From a virus, in IMG/VR virus record IMGVR_UViG_3300036715_002570, positions 1 through 64,000 of that record: a stretch of 64,000 nt of DNA, one strand, 5' to 3'. Under the pieces are notes generated by a model, which searched no databases, was not told where the DNA came from, and was given only the letters and a program-made list of their open reading frames with translations. Below are positions 14,967 to 22,056 of the stretch, one piece after another; position 1 is the stretch's first letter; each line of letters starts with the position of its first letter. The translations under genes and the position numbers were made by a program.

Positions 14967-15042
14967 GCGGGTAAAGTGTTTACGGTTACACGTCAGTCTT
15001 CCAAACTGAAATACTAGGGTTCGAATCCCTGTACCCGCTCCA
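14967..15042 (+). tRNA. tRNA-Gly(TCC)
   Basis: Acceptor GCGGGTA/TACCCGC, anticodon stem TCAGT/ACTGA with loop CTTCCAA, encoded CCA. Confidence 0.9.
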
Positions 15043-15109
15043 AAAAGAATTGTGTTTCGCGACACAAAAGGTAGACAGAACGCGCTCGAGAGCTAGTAAG
15101 TCTACATCG

Positions 15110-15140
15110 CTTGGCGCTAGACCGTTAATCTAGCGCCAAG
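15110..15140. repeat. 12-bp inverted repeat in tRNA spacer
   Basis: 15110-15121 pairs with 15129-15140 (7-nt loop). A flanking GTAGAC/GTCTAC pair (15071-15104) suggests a folded spacer. No T-tract follows. Confidence 0.6.
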
Positions 15141-15183
15141 AGCATACAGGTTGGTAGGCATATCAACTGCGAGTATGCACCTT

Positions 15184-15255
15184 CAGGGTAGGAGGCGTGT
15201 GGTAGCCGATGACGTCCGGAGCGTTGTAGTCCTGGTTCAACTCCAGGTACCCTGA
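15184..15255 (+). tRNA. tRNA-Pro(CGG) with C33
   Basis: Acceptor CAGGGTA/TACCCTG, C1-G72 and A73. Anticodon stem TGACG/CGTTG as in the Pro tRNA at 9515. Loop TCCGGAG has C instead of the universal T33. Confidence 0.65.
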
Positions 15256-15264
15256 CAGTTTGTT

Positions 15265-15287
15265 GTTGCATAGTGTAGGATTTCTTC
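15265..15287 (+). repeat. Copy C of the dispersed 23-bp repeat (diverged)
   Basis: Upstream of a tRNA 3' half, like copy B. Confidence 0.4.
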
Positions 15288-15330
15288 ATACTCAAGCAGC
15301 GATTTGTGGGTTCGAGTCCCACCTAGTCGG
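15288..15330 (+). pseudogene. 3' half of a tRNA-Leu (placed before its 5' half)
   Basis: It contains CTCAAGCAGC, T-arm GTGGG/CCCAC and 3' acceptor strand CTAGTCG. No matching 5' half lies upstream. Confidence 0.55.
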
Positions 15331-15333
15331 AAA

Positions 15334-15385
15334 CGGCTAGTAGCCAAATTGGTAAAGGCAGCCGCCTCAAAAAAGCAGCCTGCGC
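15334..15385 (+). pseudogene. 5' half of a tRNA-Leu(CAA)
   Basis: Acceptor strand CGGCTAG, D-stem GCC/GGC and anticodon arm GCCGC..GCAGC with a CTCAA loop. No T-arm follows. The acceptor strand pairs with the one that ends 5 nt upstream, giving a permuted order. Confidence 0.55.
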
Positions 15386-15407
15386 GCCCACATCTCAACA
15401 AACCATT

Positions 15408-15479
15408 GCCCCCGTAGTTTAGTGGCTAGAACGCTGCCCTTTCAAGGTGGAGAAGACGGATCGAAACCGTTCGGGGGTA
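15408..15479 (+). tRNA. tRNA-Glu(TTC), second copy
   Basis: Acceptor GCCCCCG/CGGGGGT, anticodon stem CTGCC/GGTGG with loop CTTTCAA. Confidence 0.85.
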
Positions 15480-15498
15480 CATAACAATAAGGCCATAT

Positions 15499-15948
15499 AT
15501 GGACCAGAAGAAATGGGACTTACATTTCCTTGAGGAAGCGAAGCTGATCGCTCGCTTGTCGAAAGATCCTAGCACACAAACAGGTGCTGTGATTGTTGCT
15601 CCCGATGGGAAGCGAATTGTGTCGAAAGGCTACAACGGCTTCCCCAGCAAGATGAAAGACACACACGAGTATCTTCATGATCGCGACGAAAAGTATCGCC
15701 GGATCATTCATTGCGAAATGAATGCTGCAATGTTTGCACGAGAGCCACTTGCGGGGTGTACGCTGTACACATACCCTCTAACATCATGCGATCGATGCTT
15801 CGTCCACATGCTCCAGTACGGAATCACGCGCTTTGTCGGCCCGAGGGCGTCTGACGATATCCGCTCTCGCTGGGGTGACGCACTAGACTGGGTTAAGCGT
15901 GAAGCTGCTGCAGCAGGCGTCGAAATGGTTGAATACGATTTCGACTGA
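15499..15948 (+). CDS. dCMP deaminase
   Basis: The 149-residue zinc enzyme converts dCMP to dUMP for thymidylate synthesis. Visible are the substrate loop KDPSTQTGAVIVAPDG, the catalytic HCEMNA motif (H and E, near residues 73-75) and the zinc cysteines in TSCDRCF. Length matches phage and ComEB-type enzymes. It stands alone inside the tRNA array, with AAGG upstream of the ATG. Confidence 0.92.
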   Translation: MDQKKWDLHFLEEAKLIARLSKDPSTQTGAVIVAPDGKRIVSKGYNGFPSKMKDTHEYLHDRDEKYRRIIHCEMNAAMFAREPLAGCTLYTYPLTSCDRCFVHMLQYGITRFVGPRASDDIRSRWGDALDWVKREAAAAGVEMVEYDFD

Positions 15949-15956
15949 ACAATTGT

Positions 15957-16089
15957 GAGATAGTGTAATGGTCAGCACGGTAAAAACACTCTAAGCGATT
16001 TTGACTCATCCTCATGGATGCTGCGTAGTGTCAGAGTTACTTCTCATTATCAGAGACTAGTGTAGGTTCGATTCCTGCTCTCACAACAA
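15957..16089 (+). pseudogene. tRNA split by about 60 nt between D-arm and anticodon arm
   Basis: Acceptor TGTGAGA/TCTCACA is perfect. D-stem GTGT/GCAC and T-stem GTAGG/CCTGC are intact. The anticodon arm (TTCTC/GAGAC, loop ATTATCA, TAT) follows an insert ending in copy D of the dispersed repeat. It may be a chimera of two tRNAs. Confidence 0.5.
16020..16043 (+). repeat. Copy D of the dispersed 23-bp repeat
   Basis: Begins GCTGCGTAGT and ends TTACTTC. It lies inside the split tRNA at 15957-16089. Confidence 0.6.
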
Positions 16090-16099
16090 TTTTAACCAC

Positions 16100-16155
16100 G
16101 GGAATGTGGCAGAAGAATGCACATTCGGATGTAGGTTCATATCCTACCATTCCCT
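16100..16155 (+). ncRNA. 56-nt tRNA-like RNA lacking an anticodon arm
   Basis: Perfect acceptor GGGAATG/CATTCCC and T-arm GTAGG/CCTAC, but only one short hairpin (GCA/TGC) lies between them. Either an internal deletion or a minimal tRNA-like RNA. Confidence 0.55.
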
Positions 16156-16173
16156 CAACATAAGGACATTAAC

Positions 16174-16397
16174 ATGTCTACTTTGAAACAAATGGTCTCT
16201 GACGGAAAGCAGGTGACGTTCAGTCACTTTCGCCGTAACGAACTTTGGTATACCACGGAATGTGGTTTCCAGTTCGCAGTTCCTGTATCTGACGTGGGTG
16301 ACGCAACATTCAATAGCACAGAAAAAGCTATGCTTAATGATGCGATACATTCGCAAGCAGCTGGAAGCAAATGAGGCAGGCCGTCAAGGCTAAGATT
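16174..16397 (+). CDS. Unknown phage protein, probable C-terminal frameshift
   Basis: From ATG 16174 the protein reads MSTLKQMVSDGKQVTFSHFR, then ELWYTTECGFQFAVPVSDVG. The present frame stops at 16374, but the next frame gives a natural continuation, MMRYIRKQLEANEAGRQG, to 16397. One surplus A at 16336-16337 would explain it. The beta-rich body has no known role. Confidence 0.6.
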
Positions 16398-16399
16398 AT

Positions 16400-16471
16400 T
16401 GGGGTGTAGTATAACGGTTAGTACGATGGGCTCTGACCCCGTAGGACACGGTTCAACTCCGTGCGCCCTTG
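16400..16471 (+). tRNA. tRNA-Gln(CTG)
   Basis: Anticodon stem ATGGG/CCCGT with loop CTCTGAC, T-stem CACGG/CCGTG, T1 start as in tRNA-Gln. The 1-72 pair is mismatched. Confidence 0.8.
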
Positions 16472-16569
16472 CAGAATAAACAACACATATTTGTTAACCC
16501 TACCTGGGAAGGTAGGAAACTAATGATGATTCACCTACAATGAGATTGACTCTCAACTAAGGGAACATC

Positions 16570-17034
16570 ATGTCACTCCTCTCACGAATCAAAGCAGATC
16601 AACTGCAGGCCCGTAAGGCCAAAGACACCATCCAGGCGTCTCTTCTAACCACACTGATCGGTGAAGCTGAAGCTGTCGGTAAGAACGACGGCAACCGCGA
16701 GACCACGGATAGCGAAGTTGTGGCGATGATCAAGAAGTTCCTCAAGAACACCAACGAACTGCTTGCTGTCTTTCCGAAGCCGATCCCTGATCACGACCTC
16801 AAGCAGATTGCAGCCTGCAACGTTGCCTCTCAAGAAAAGCTGATTCTTGAGGCGTATCTGCCAACACAATACACCGGCACAGGTCTACAGTCAATCGTTG
16901 CTGCCTCAATCCAATTGGTTGGCGCATCGACAGCTAAGGACATGGGCAAGGTGATGAAGGATCTCAAGACGCGGTATGACGGCCAATACGACGGCAGTGA
17001 GGCAAGCAAGGTGATCAAGGAGCTGTTGCAATGA
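16570..17034 (+). CDS. YqeY/GatB-domain protein
   Basis: The 154-residue protein matches the YqeY family, which shares the tRNA-binding tail domain of GatB amidotransferase. It begins SLLSRIKADQLQARKAKD, has the central REVVAMIKKFLK-like segment and ends with AKDMGKVMKDLKTRYDGQYD and SEASKVIKELL. These mark the two helical subdomains. It may bind tRNA, which fits its place after tRNA-Gln. It overlaps the next gene by 4 nt. Confidence 0.85.
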   Translation: MSLLSRIKADQLQARKAKDTIQASLLTTLIGEAEAVGKNDGNRETTDSEVVAMIKKFLKNTNELLAVFPKPIPDHDLKQIAACNVASQEKLILEAYLPTQYTGTGLQSIVAASIQLVGASTAKDMGKVMKDLKTRYDGQYDGSEASKVIKELLQ

Positions 17035-17405
17035 CCACCATGACAATCCTCTGGATCATCCTCGGCCTGTTTACGAAGCACCCGATCGTTGACTTCCTGA
17101 TGCAGGGACCGTTCCAGTACCGCAACAAGGGAACGTACGGCCATCCAGGTGGGATTCTTCACTCATTCAACCATCTGATCGGTACTCTGCTGGTGCTGGT
17201 GTATCCGTGCTCAATTGTCACTGCAGCGACGCTTGCCGCAGTTGATGGAGTGGTTCACTACCACATTGATTGGGCAAAAATGAGCCTCAATAAGAAGCTT
17301 GGCTGGGGTCCAACAACGCACGAACAATTCTGGTGGCTACTCGGCGTAGATCAGTACCTACACGCGATCACTTACATCAGCTTCGCTTTCTATTTGGCAA
17401 GCTGA
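17031..17405 (+). CDS. DUF3307-family membrane protein
   Basis: The 124-residue protein has three or four membrane helices. It has the family signature KHPIVDFLMQ, KGTYGHPGGILHS, DGVVHYHIDWAKM and FWWLLGVDQYLHAITY. The conserved His/Asp residues suggest a membrane-embedded site of unknown activity. ATG overlaps the YqeY stop. The 3' end lies in an inverted repeat shared with a convergent gene. Confidence 0.8.
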   Translation: MTTMTILWIILGLFTKHPIVDFLMQGPFQYRNKGTYGHPGGILHSFNHLIGTLLVLVYPCSIVTAATLAAVDGVVHYHIDWAKMSLNKKLGWGPTTHEQFWWLLGVDQYLHAITYISFAFYLAS

Positions 17406-17445
17406 GAAGCGCTGTGTATCATGGAGAAACGCCGCGCTTCTCAGC
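17401..17445. terminator. 12-bp inverted repeat between convergent genes
   Basis: Arms 17401-17412 and 17434-17445 span both stop codons. It could act as a two-way terminator although no T-tract follows. Confidence 0.45.
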
Positions 17446-17877
17446 ATCCTTCTCTGCCTTCTTTGCCTTCTGCAATCGATTATACGTCTTAACCTCCCAC
17501 ATTATAGCGGGAGCCATGTGCTGTTTCCATAGACGCACTAATTTGTCAAACGCAGGAATGTGCTCCTCAGGGAACAATTGCGTCGAGCGCCAGAAAGGAC
17601 CATCTGGATATTCCAGCTTCGACCGAATCTCATCAACCTTCCGTACCGTGCGGTATCTCCAAATGTCTATGTCTTTAGATCCAGGAATTTGGATCTTCTG
17701 AGGCACTCTCTTCATTAACGCAGCGATTCTCAACGAGAGCGCCTCCTCAACTTGGCGTTCACGGTTGCGTGCATCATTCCATTCCCATTGCAGACGACTC
17801 ATCTCCGTGGAGTATTGGCGAGCGGGGATCTCTGCAAATGGATCGTCCGTGGTTTCTGTGAGTTGTTGTAGTCGCAT
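17419..17877 (-). CDS. Unknown protein with PF-E-P N-terminal motif
   Basis: The 152-residue protein begins MRLQQLTETTDDPFAEIPAR, with L-T-E at 6-8 then PFAEIP. The rest is basic and helical (EKDAEKRGVSP end). It is last in a three-gene minus-strand operon of proteins with this start. Candidate internal virion protein. Confidence 0.7.
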   Translation of the reverse strand: MRLQQLTETTDDPFAEIPARQYSTEMSRLQWEWNDARNRERQVEEALSLRIAALMKRVPQKIQIPGSKDIDIWRYRTVRKVDEIRSKLEYPDGPFWRSTQLFPEEHIPAFDKLVRLWKQHMAPAIMWEVKTYNRLQKAKKAEKDAEKRGVSP

Positions 17878-17878
17878 A

Positions 17879-18850
17879 TTATGGGTGGAGTTTCTTCAGT
17901 AGTGCATCTTGTTGCGGCTCTGACAGAAGCGTCAGGTGTGTTGTTTGTATTTTTGTGCCATTGATGTACAGGTAATTTTGTCCGGTGCCGCCACCTCGGT
18001 CATACTTGTACCACACCACAGTATCGGTGGGGTTGACACCAATAAAGTTCAGACATGAAGTTGGTGTGTAGTTCGCCGCATACAATGTATCGATTTCCGG
18101 AATGCCATTACGCTTCAGCGCTGCATTGATCGTTAAGAATGTGTCCAGTGACGGTGTAGAGAACGGGAACTTGTAAGGATCACCCGCGTATCGCTGATTG
18201 GCAAATAAATGGTATGGGTTCTTCAGCTTAGACGTACCCGTATCAATTGTGACGGGCACTTTTCCTGGAGGAATCGTGTTACCTCCAGCAAAGTCAGGGG
18301 CCCATCCAGACTTTGCTGCTGCACCTTGTTTAGCTGCTTGTTTAGCTGCCTTTTGCTGCTTACGCAGAGCATTGCACCGATCGTGTAGGTCGTGATACAA
18401 CGCCAATTCTGGCACTTGTTGGCGAACTAGGTTAACTACCCCTTCGATCCTCCGCTGTAAGTCGCCGGACAGTTTGCTGAAGGACGGATAAATCTGAGCG
18501 ACCGATCCTCGGATCCAGAGGGGAAGATTCACGCTAGCAACCGAGATTAACAACAATGGAAAAAAGGCGGCACCACCGTATTTGTCGTTAATACGACGAT
18601 TGATTCTTGTGATCATATCATTGATGACCCCAAGGTGTAGCTTTGTGTGGTGATTCAAAGCACGCTTGATTTCTTCCAGGCGGTGCAGGTCAGACGACGT
18701 CTCCCATCCTGTTGTGTCAGGTAGTTCTGTGTGAAATAGTGCTAAATCCGACCATTCGTCGCGATAAACACGACCGAACAAAGAACTGGGATCGCGAGGA
18801 TCCTCCGCAAATGGATTGTTTGTCTCGATCAAGTACGTTAGGAAGTTCAT
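17879..18850 (-). CDS. Paralogous candidate internal virion protein A
   Basis: The 323-residue protein begins MNFLTYLIETNNPFAEDPRD. The N-terminal two thirds are helical and Lys/Ala-rich. The last 120 residues are shared with the next gene and with 21130-21960: RYAGDPYKFPFS, LNAALKRNGIPEIDTLYAAN, then a beta-rich end (YLYINGTKIQTTHLTLL). Its ATG overlaps the upstream stop by 4 nt. Confidence 0.75.
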   Translation of the reverse strand: MNFLTYLIETNNPFAEDPRDPSSLFGRVYRDEWSDLALFHTELPDTTGWETSSDLHRLEEIKRALNHHTKLHLGVINDMITRINRRINDKYGGAAFFPLLLISVASVNLPLWIRGSVAQIYPSFSKLSGDLQRRIEGVVNLVRQQVPELALYHDLHDRCNALRKQQKAAKQAAKQGAAAKSGWAPDFAGGNTIPPGKVPVTIDTGTSKLKNPYHLFANQRYAGDPYKFPFSTPSLDTFLTINAALKRNGIPEIDTLYAANYTPTSCLNFIGVNPTDTVVWYKYDRGGGTGQNYLYINGTKIQTTHLTLLSEPQQDALLKKLHP

Positions 18851-19737
18851 GGAACATACGCCTTGAGAGCTTGATCTTGAGCAGCAGTTCCTGCACCAAA
18901 GAATTGACGAGCGTCAACTCGCTGACCACTCACGTACACGTTATGACGATATAGCGTGCCACTAGCGATCTTCTCCCACACAATTGAGTTACGACCGCCG
19001 GAATTACCACAACCACCGCCAATGATCGTGAAACTAGTGTTTGAGGTTCGGCCGTAGTTCTGTGAGAAATATGTGGTCGCAGATGCGTATGTTGTGTGAA
19101 GTTCGGGAATACTGTTGCGTTTGAGAGCAGCATTCAACTCATCAAACAGAGCGCCAGCCAATGTCGAGTACGGATACGTGTTCGCATCGCCAGCGTATCG
19201 TTCTATGTTGCTTTCAAAATACGCATTCTTCAACCGGCGGTGATACACATCAATTTCCTCAGGAACATCCGCTTCATCGATCGTATTGCCAAGGTCGAAC
19301 GCCTCTTGCCTTGCAGATGCCTTAGTTTGCCTTTGCGCCATCGAAGCCTCGCTCTTACGTTGGTTGATTTCTTGTGTGTGATTCTGGTACGTAGTTCGCA
19401 GTTGATCTCGATGGACCTTAACATTGCTTAAGGCTCGGTATGCATTGCGGATGCGTGGATCCGCATCCTTTCGAACGGCGTAGTTGCCAAATTGATCGTA
19501 TTGGTTCTCTTTCTCAGACGGGACACTCCACGAAGATAGTATCGTTCCCGCTGGAGGGACCAGTTGTTGGACAATAGCATTGGCTTTAGCCTCATAGTGA
19601 TCATACGCCGCCTGAGCCTCAGCCGTCGCAACCCGCAGCTCTTCGTTGTACTTCTTCTCACTCTTGGCGCGAGGGAGTTCTTCAAACGGGTTTAACGCAG
19701 GTGTGCGTGCTTCAATGACGATCTGTGTGAGTTTCAT
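18847..19737 (-). CDS. Paralogous candidate internal virion protein B
   Basis: Start ATG 19737 (296 aa) is chosen because a minus-strand late promoter lies at 19760-19767; a longer frame begins upstream of it. It begins MKLTQIVIEARTPALNPFEE. The C-terminal region matches protein A: RYAGDANTYPYS, LNAALKRNSIPELHTTYASA, then HNVYVSGQRVDARQFF. Late transcription supports a virion role. Confidence 0.75.
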   Translation of the reverse strand: MKLTQIVIEARTPALNPFEELPRAKSEKKYNEELRVATAEAQAAYDHYEAKANAIVQQLVPPAGTILSSWSVPSEKENQYDQFGNYAVRKDADPRIRNAYRALSNVKVHRDQLRTTYQNHTQEINQRKSEASMAQRQTKASARQEAFDLGNTIDEADVPEEIDVYHRRLKNAYFESNIERYAGDANTYPYSTLAGALFDELNAALKRNSIPELHTTYASATTYFSQNYGRTSNTSFTIIGGGCGNSGGRNSIVWEKIASGTLYRHNVYVSGQRVDARQFFGAGTAAQDQALKAYVP

Positions 19738-19759
19738 GGTGTTGAGCCTTTGGATCCGA

Positions 19760-19767
19760 TATTTATT
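19760..19767 (-). promoter_or_regulatory. Late promoter AATAAATA
   Basis: 23 nt upstream of ATG 19737. It heads the three-gene minus-strand operon. Confidence 0.7.
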
Positions 19768-19804
19768 GCTACGCGTTGCTAAGGCTCGGGTATTTGCTGT
19801 AGCG

Positions 19805-19812
19805 TATAAATA
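19805..19812 (+). promoter_or_regulatory. Late promoter TATAAATA
   Basis: Exact T4 late consensus, 27 nt upstream of ATG 19839. Confidence 0.8.
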
Positions 19813-19838
19813 TGGGACGAACCTCATGGGAGTCCTCA

Positions 19839-20054
19839 ATGAAGCTGACTGAACTACCTACAGCACCACAAGCTACCACAATTCAAACGCCCGTCCAAGT
19901 TGACGAGAGCGTTGAGGCGGCTGCGCCTCAAGATCTGCCAGGAATGTACGGCATCGATCCCAAGTCTGCTGAAGGTGTGACAATGCTTAAGCGTCTGAAG
20001 CGGATGCAGAAGACGGATCCAGCTTTGTACGCTCGAATCATGAGCATGGATTGA
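19839..20054 (+). CDS. Small unknown protein (71 aa)
   Basis: ATG 19839 has GGGAG 8 nt upstream and suits the promoter at 19805. An in-frame ATG at 19812 overlaps that promoter and was rejected. Begins MKLTELPTAPQA. The C-terminal half is a conserved-looking helix (GVTMLKRLKRMQKTDPALYA). Confidence 0.65.
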   Translation: MKLTELPTAPQATTIQTPVQVDESVEAAAPQDLPGMYGIDPKSAEGVTMLKRLKRMQKTDPALYARIMSMD

Positions 20055-20076
20055 GTGGAGGGATAAACTAGCGTCA

Positions 20077-20084
20077 CATAAATA
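20077..20084 (+). promoter_or_regulatory. Late promoter CATAAATA
   Basis: 33 nt upstream of the gene at 20118. Confidence 0.75.
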
Positions 20085-20117
20085 CGCGTTCAACACCACC
20101 TTGTGTAGGACACGATT

Positions 20118-21113
20118 ATGCGACTGTTAGATGTATCTAAGCTACTCGAAATGGCTGGCCCAGCCCAAACCTGCGGCAACTGCGGAGCTAGCCCAATCCA
20201 CAAAACCCACAACTACAGCAAAGATGCAAATGGCGGCACCCGCTGGGCATGTCGCGGCGCAAACGTTCAAGCGTTCCAAGCTGCTGGCGGTAAGCCAACT
20301 CCCGATCCCGCTACTGGTCGGTATTTCTTTGTGCCCGCTACCGGCACTACACCTGCCGTAACCACTCCAGCTGCAGCACCCACAGCCGGTCCAGCATCAT
20401 CCGCGACACCCGCAGCACCAAAAGCAGCAGTTCCTAAAGCAGCACCAAAGCCCGCTGCTACCCCTGCTCCGGCACCATCCAGTCCTGCTCGCCCCTTCCG
20501 TAAGCAGGCAGAAGAATGGCTAAAGAGTAAGAAGGTAGAAAACTTTACCTTTAACGCTGACGATTCCGTTGACGTTGATGATGACGTTACGTTCGCTGCA
20601 CTCCGCTACACAACGCTGCCGATTAAGTTTGGCAAAGTTGCAGGCAACTTCTCTGTGGTTGGTAGCGCATTGACGTCATTCAAGAACTTCCCCGATCGCG
20701 TGGATGGTTCACTGTATGTGTCTGCCTCCCCAATCACCCACCTGGATGGCTGCACAACATCGATTGGTGAAGACTTCACGTTGAAAGACATGAAGGAATT
20801 GGAATCGATGGCTTCTGCGAAGCCTATTGAGGTTGGTGAAGACTTTAAGCTCAGCGCCCCACTGTTGAGCTCACTACCTGGCATCAACAAGTACATCAAG
20901 CGCGTTGGCGGCCGAGTCACCATTGAAATGGAACTCAAGAGTCATGCTCTAGGTTTGATGGCAATCCGTGGTGTAAAAGAAGTTCAATTACAATACCAAA
21001 ACCGCGCAGTCTCAGACATCATGAACAAGCACTTGAAGTCGGAAGATCGCGACATCAATGCGGCTCAAGAAGAAATGATTGACGCAGGCTTCACAGCCCT
21101 CGCTAAGATGTAA
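20118..21113 (+). CDS. Leucine-rich-repeat-like phage protein
   Basis: The 331-residue protein begins MRLLDVSKLLEMAGP (capsid-target-like, L-L-E). It has a zinc knuckle, TCGNCGASPIHKTH, a long Ala/Pro linker (about 80-130) and a repeat region (GNFSVVGSALTSFKNFP, GSLYVSASPITHLDG) typical of LRR-like phage proteins. The end, DINAAQEEMIDAGFTALAKM, recurs in the genes at 53629 and 53888. Function unknown; late expression. Confidence 0.75.
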   Translation: MRLLDVSKLLEMAGPAQTCGNCGASPIHKTHNYSKDANGGTRWACRGANVQAFQAAGGKPTPDPATGRYFFVPATGTTPAVTTPAAAPTAGPASSATPAAPKAAVPKAAPKPAATPAPAPSSPARPFRKQAEEWLKSKKVENFTFNADDSVDVDDDVTFAALRYTTLPIKFGKVAGNFSVVGSALTSFKNFPDRVDGSLYVSASPITHLDGCTTSIGEDFTLKDMKELESMASAKPIEVGEDFKLSAPLLSSLPGINKYIKRVGGRVTIEMELKSHALGLMAIRGVKEVQLQYQNRAVSDIMNKHLKSEDRDINAAQEEMIDAGFTALAKM

Positions 21114-21120
21114 CCTTAAT

Positions 21121-21160
21121 GATTCAGAGTTACCTAGCGTGTCGCAAGTAACTCTGAATC
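21121..21160. terminator. 13-bp inverted repeat between convergent genes
   Basis: Arms 21121-21133 and 21148-21160 overlap the 3' end of the minus-strand gene. Possible shared terminator. Confidence 0.5.
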
Positions 21161-21960
21161 ACAGCAGCATCTCTCCACATAAACGTCTTCAAGGTCATCA
21201 GTTGACTACCAATGTAGACGTACGTTACTATCGTACCACCGTGCTTGTCGCGCAAGATCAGGGCGTTCTTAGTTGTATTGCGGACCGCAAACACATACTC
21301 GCCCGTGTCTTTGAAGCTTGAGTATTGTTGGGTCAGGGTAGGCATGCCCTCAGCAACCAACAGCCTGTTTAACCTGTCAATACCAGCCTTAGCTTCTGTT
21401 GACATTAGACGTGTGTTAACCGATCCGTGGTATTGGCCGATTGAGCCACCCCAGTATGGGTTGGAGATATTTTGAGCCTTGATGCGTCCATTGAATATCG
21501 TTAAGGCTTTAGTCATTGTCGAATCAACGGGCTGCTGCGGGACAGCTGTTGAGGCTCGCGTTTGAGCAGAGGTGACCTTCTTGTCGATGATTTCCTGCTT
21601 GCGCTTCTTTTTCAATTCTGATAAGCGCTTACTCAACTCTGCCAATTGTGTTGACACGCGTGCGTACGCCTTACAGGCGCGGACGATAGTGGGATCTGGT
21701 TGGTTGCCACGCGCGCATACGTAAGACATGTACTGCGACAGGGGAAGTTTAACCAGGGGTGGTGTCAGCGTTGTCCACGACATCGCCAGTTGGTTTGGGT
21801 AGCGCTTCACCAAACGCTCTCGCATGTGCTGCTCTGCATGCGCTAGAGTTTGCCTCTCATCCTTAATCCGCGTGATGATTTTCTCCGTTTTGTTTGGAGT
21901 GTCATCCGGCAGTTCTGCGAACGGGTCGTTGGTTTCAATCAGGAATTGGAGTAGATTCAT
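21130..21960 (-). CDS. Paralogous candidate internal virion protein C
   Basis: The 276-residue protein begins MNLLQFLIETNDPFAELPDD, the clearest form of the shared motif (L-I-E, then PFAELP). The middle is a Lys-rich coiled coil (LSKRLSELKKKRKQEI). The C-terminal domain is a diverged copy of proteins A and B (NPYWGGSIGQYHG, LNRLLVAEGMPTLTQQYSS). Own late promoter at 21986-21993. Confidence 0.75.
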   Translation of the reverse strand: MNLLQFLIETNDPFAELPDDTPNKTEKIITRIKDERQTLAHAEQHMRERLVKRYPNQLAMSWTTLTPPLVKLPLSQYMSYVCARGNQPDPTIVRACKAYARVSTQLAELSKRLSELKKKRKQEIIDKKVTSAQTRASTAVPQQPVDSTMTKALTIFNGRIKAQNISNPYWGGSIGQYHGSVNTRLMSTEAKAGIDRLNRLLVAEGMPTLTQQYSSFKDTGEYVFAVRNTTKNALILRDKHGGTIVTYVYIGSQLMTLKTFMWRDAAVIQSYLRHAR

Positions 21961-21985
21961 GGTCAGGAGGCTTAGTGTGAGCAGG

Positions 21986-21993
21986 TATTTATC
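21986..21993 (-). promoter_or_regulatory. Late promoter GATAAATA
   Basis: 26 nt upstream of the ATG at 21960. Confidence 0.7.
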
Positions 21994-22019
21994 AAACCTG
22001 GCGCTGGACCGCCGTTGGT

Positions 22020-22027
22020 GATAAATA
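22020..22027 (+). promoter_or_regulatory. Late promoter GATAAATA
   Basis: 30 nt upstream of the MoxR-like gene. Confidence 0.7.
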
Positions 22028-22056
22028 GGAGATCAACTTGACTAACGGGATCTCGC

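Noticed and set aside
15957-16089. Group I intron in a tRNA
   Set aside because: The insert is only about 60 nt and lacks P, Q, R and S core elements.
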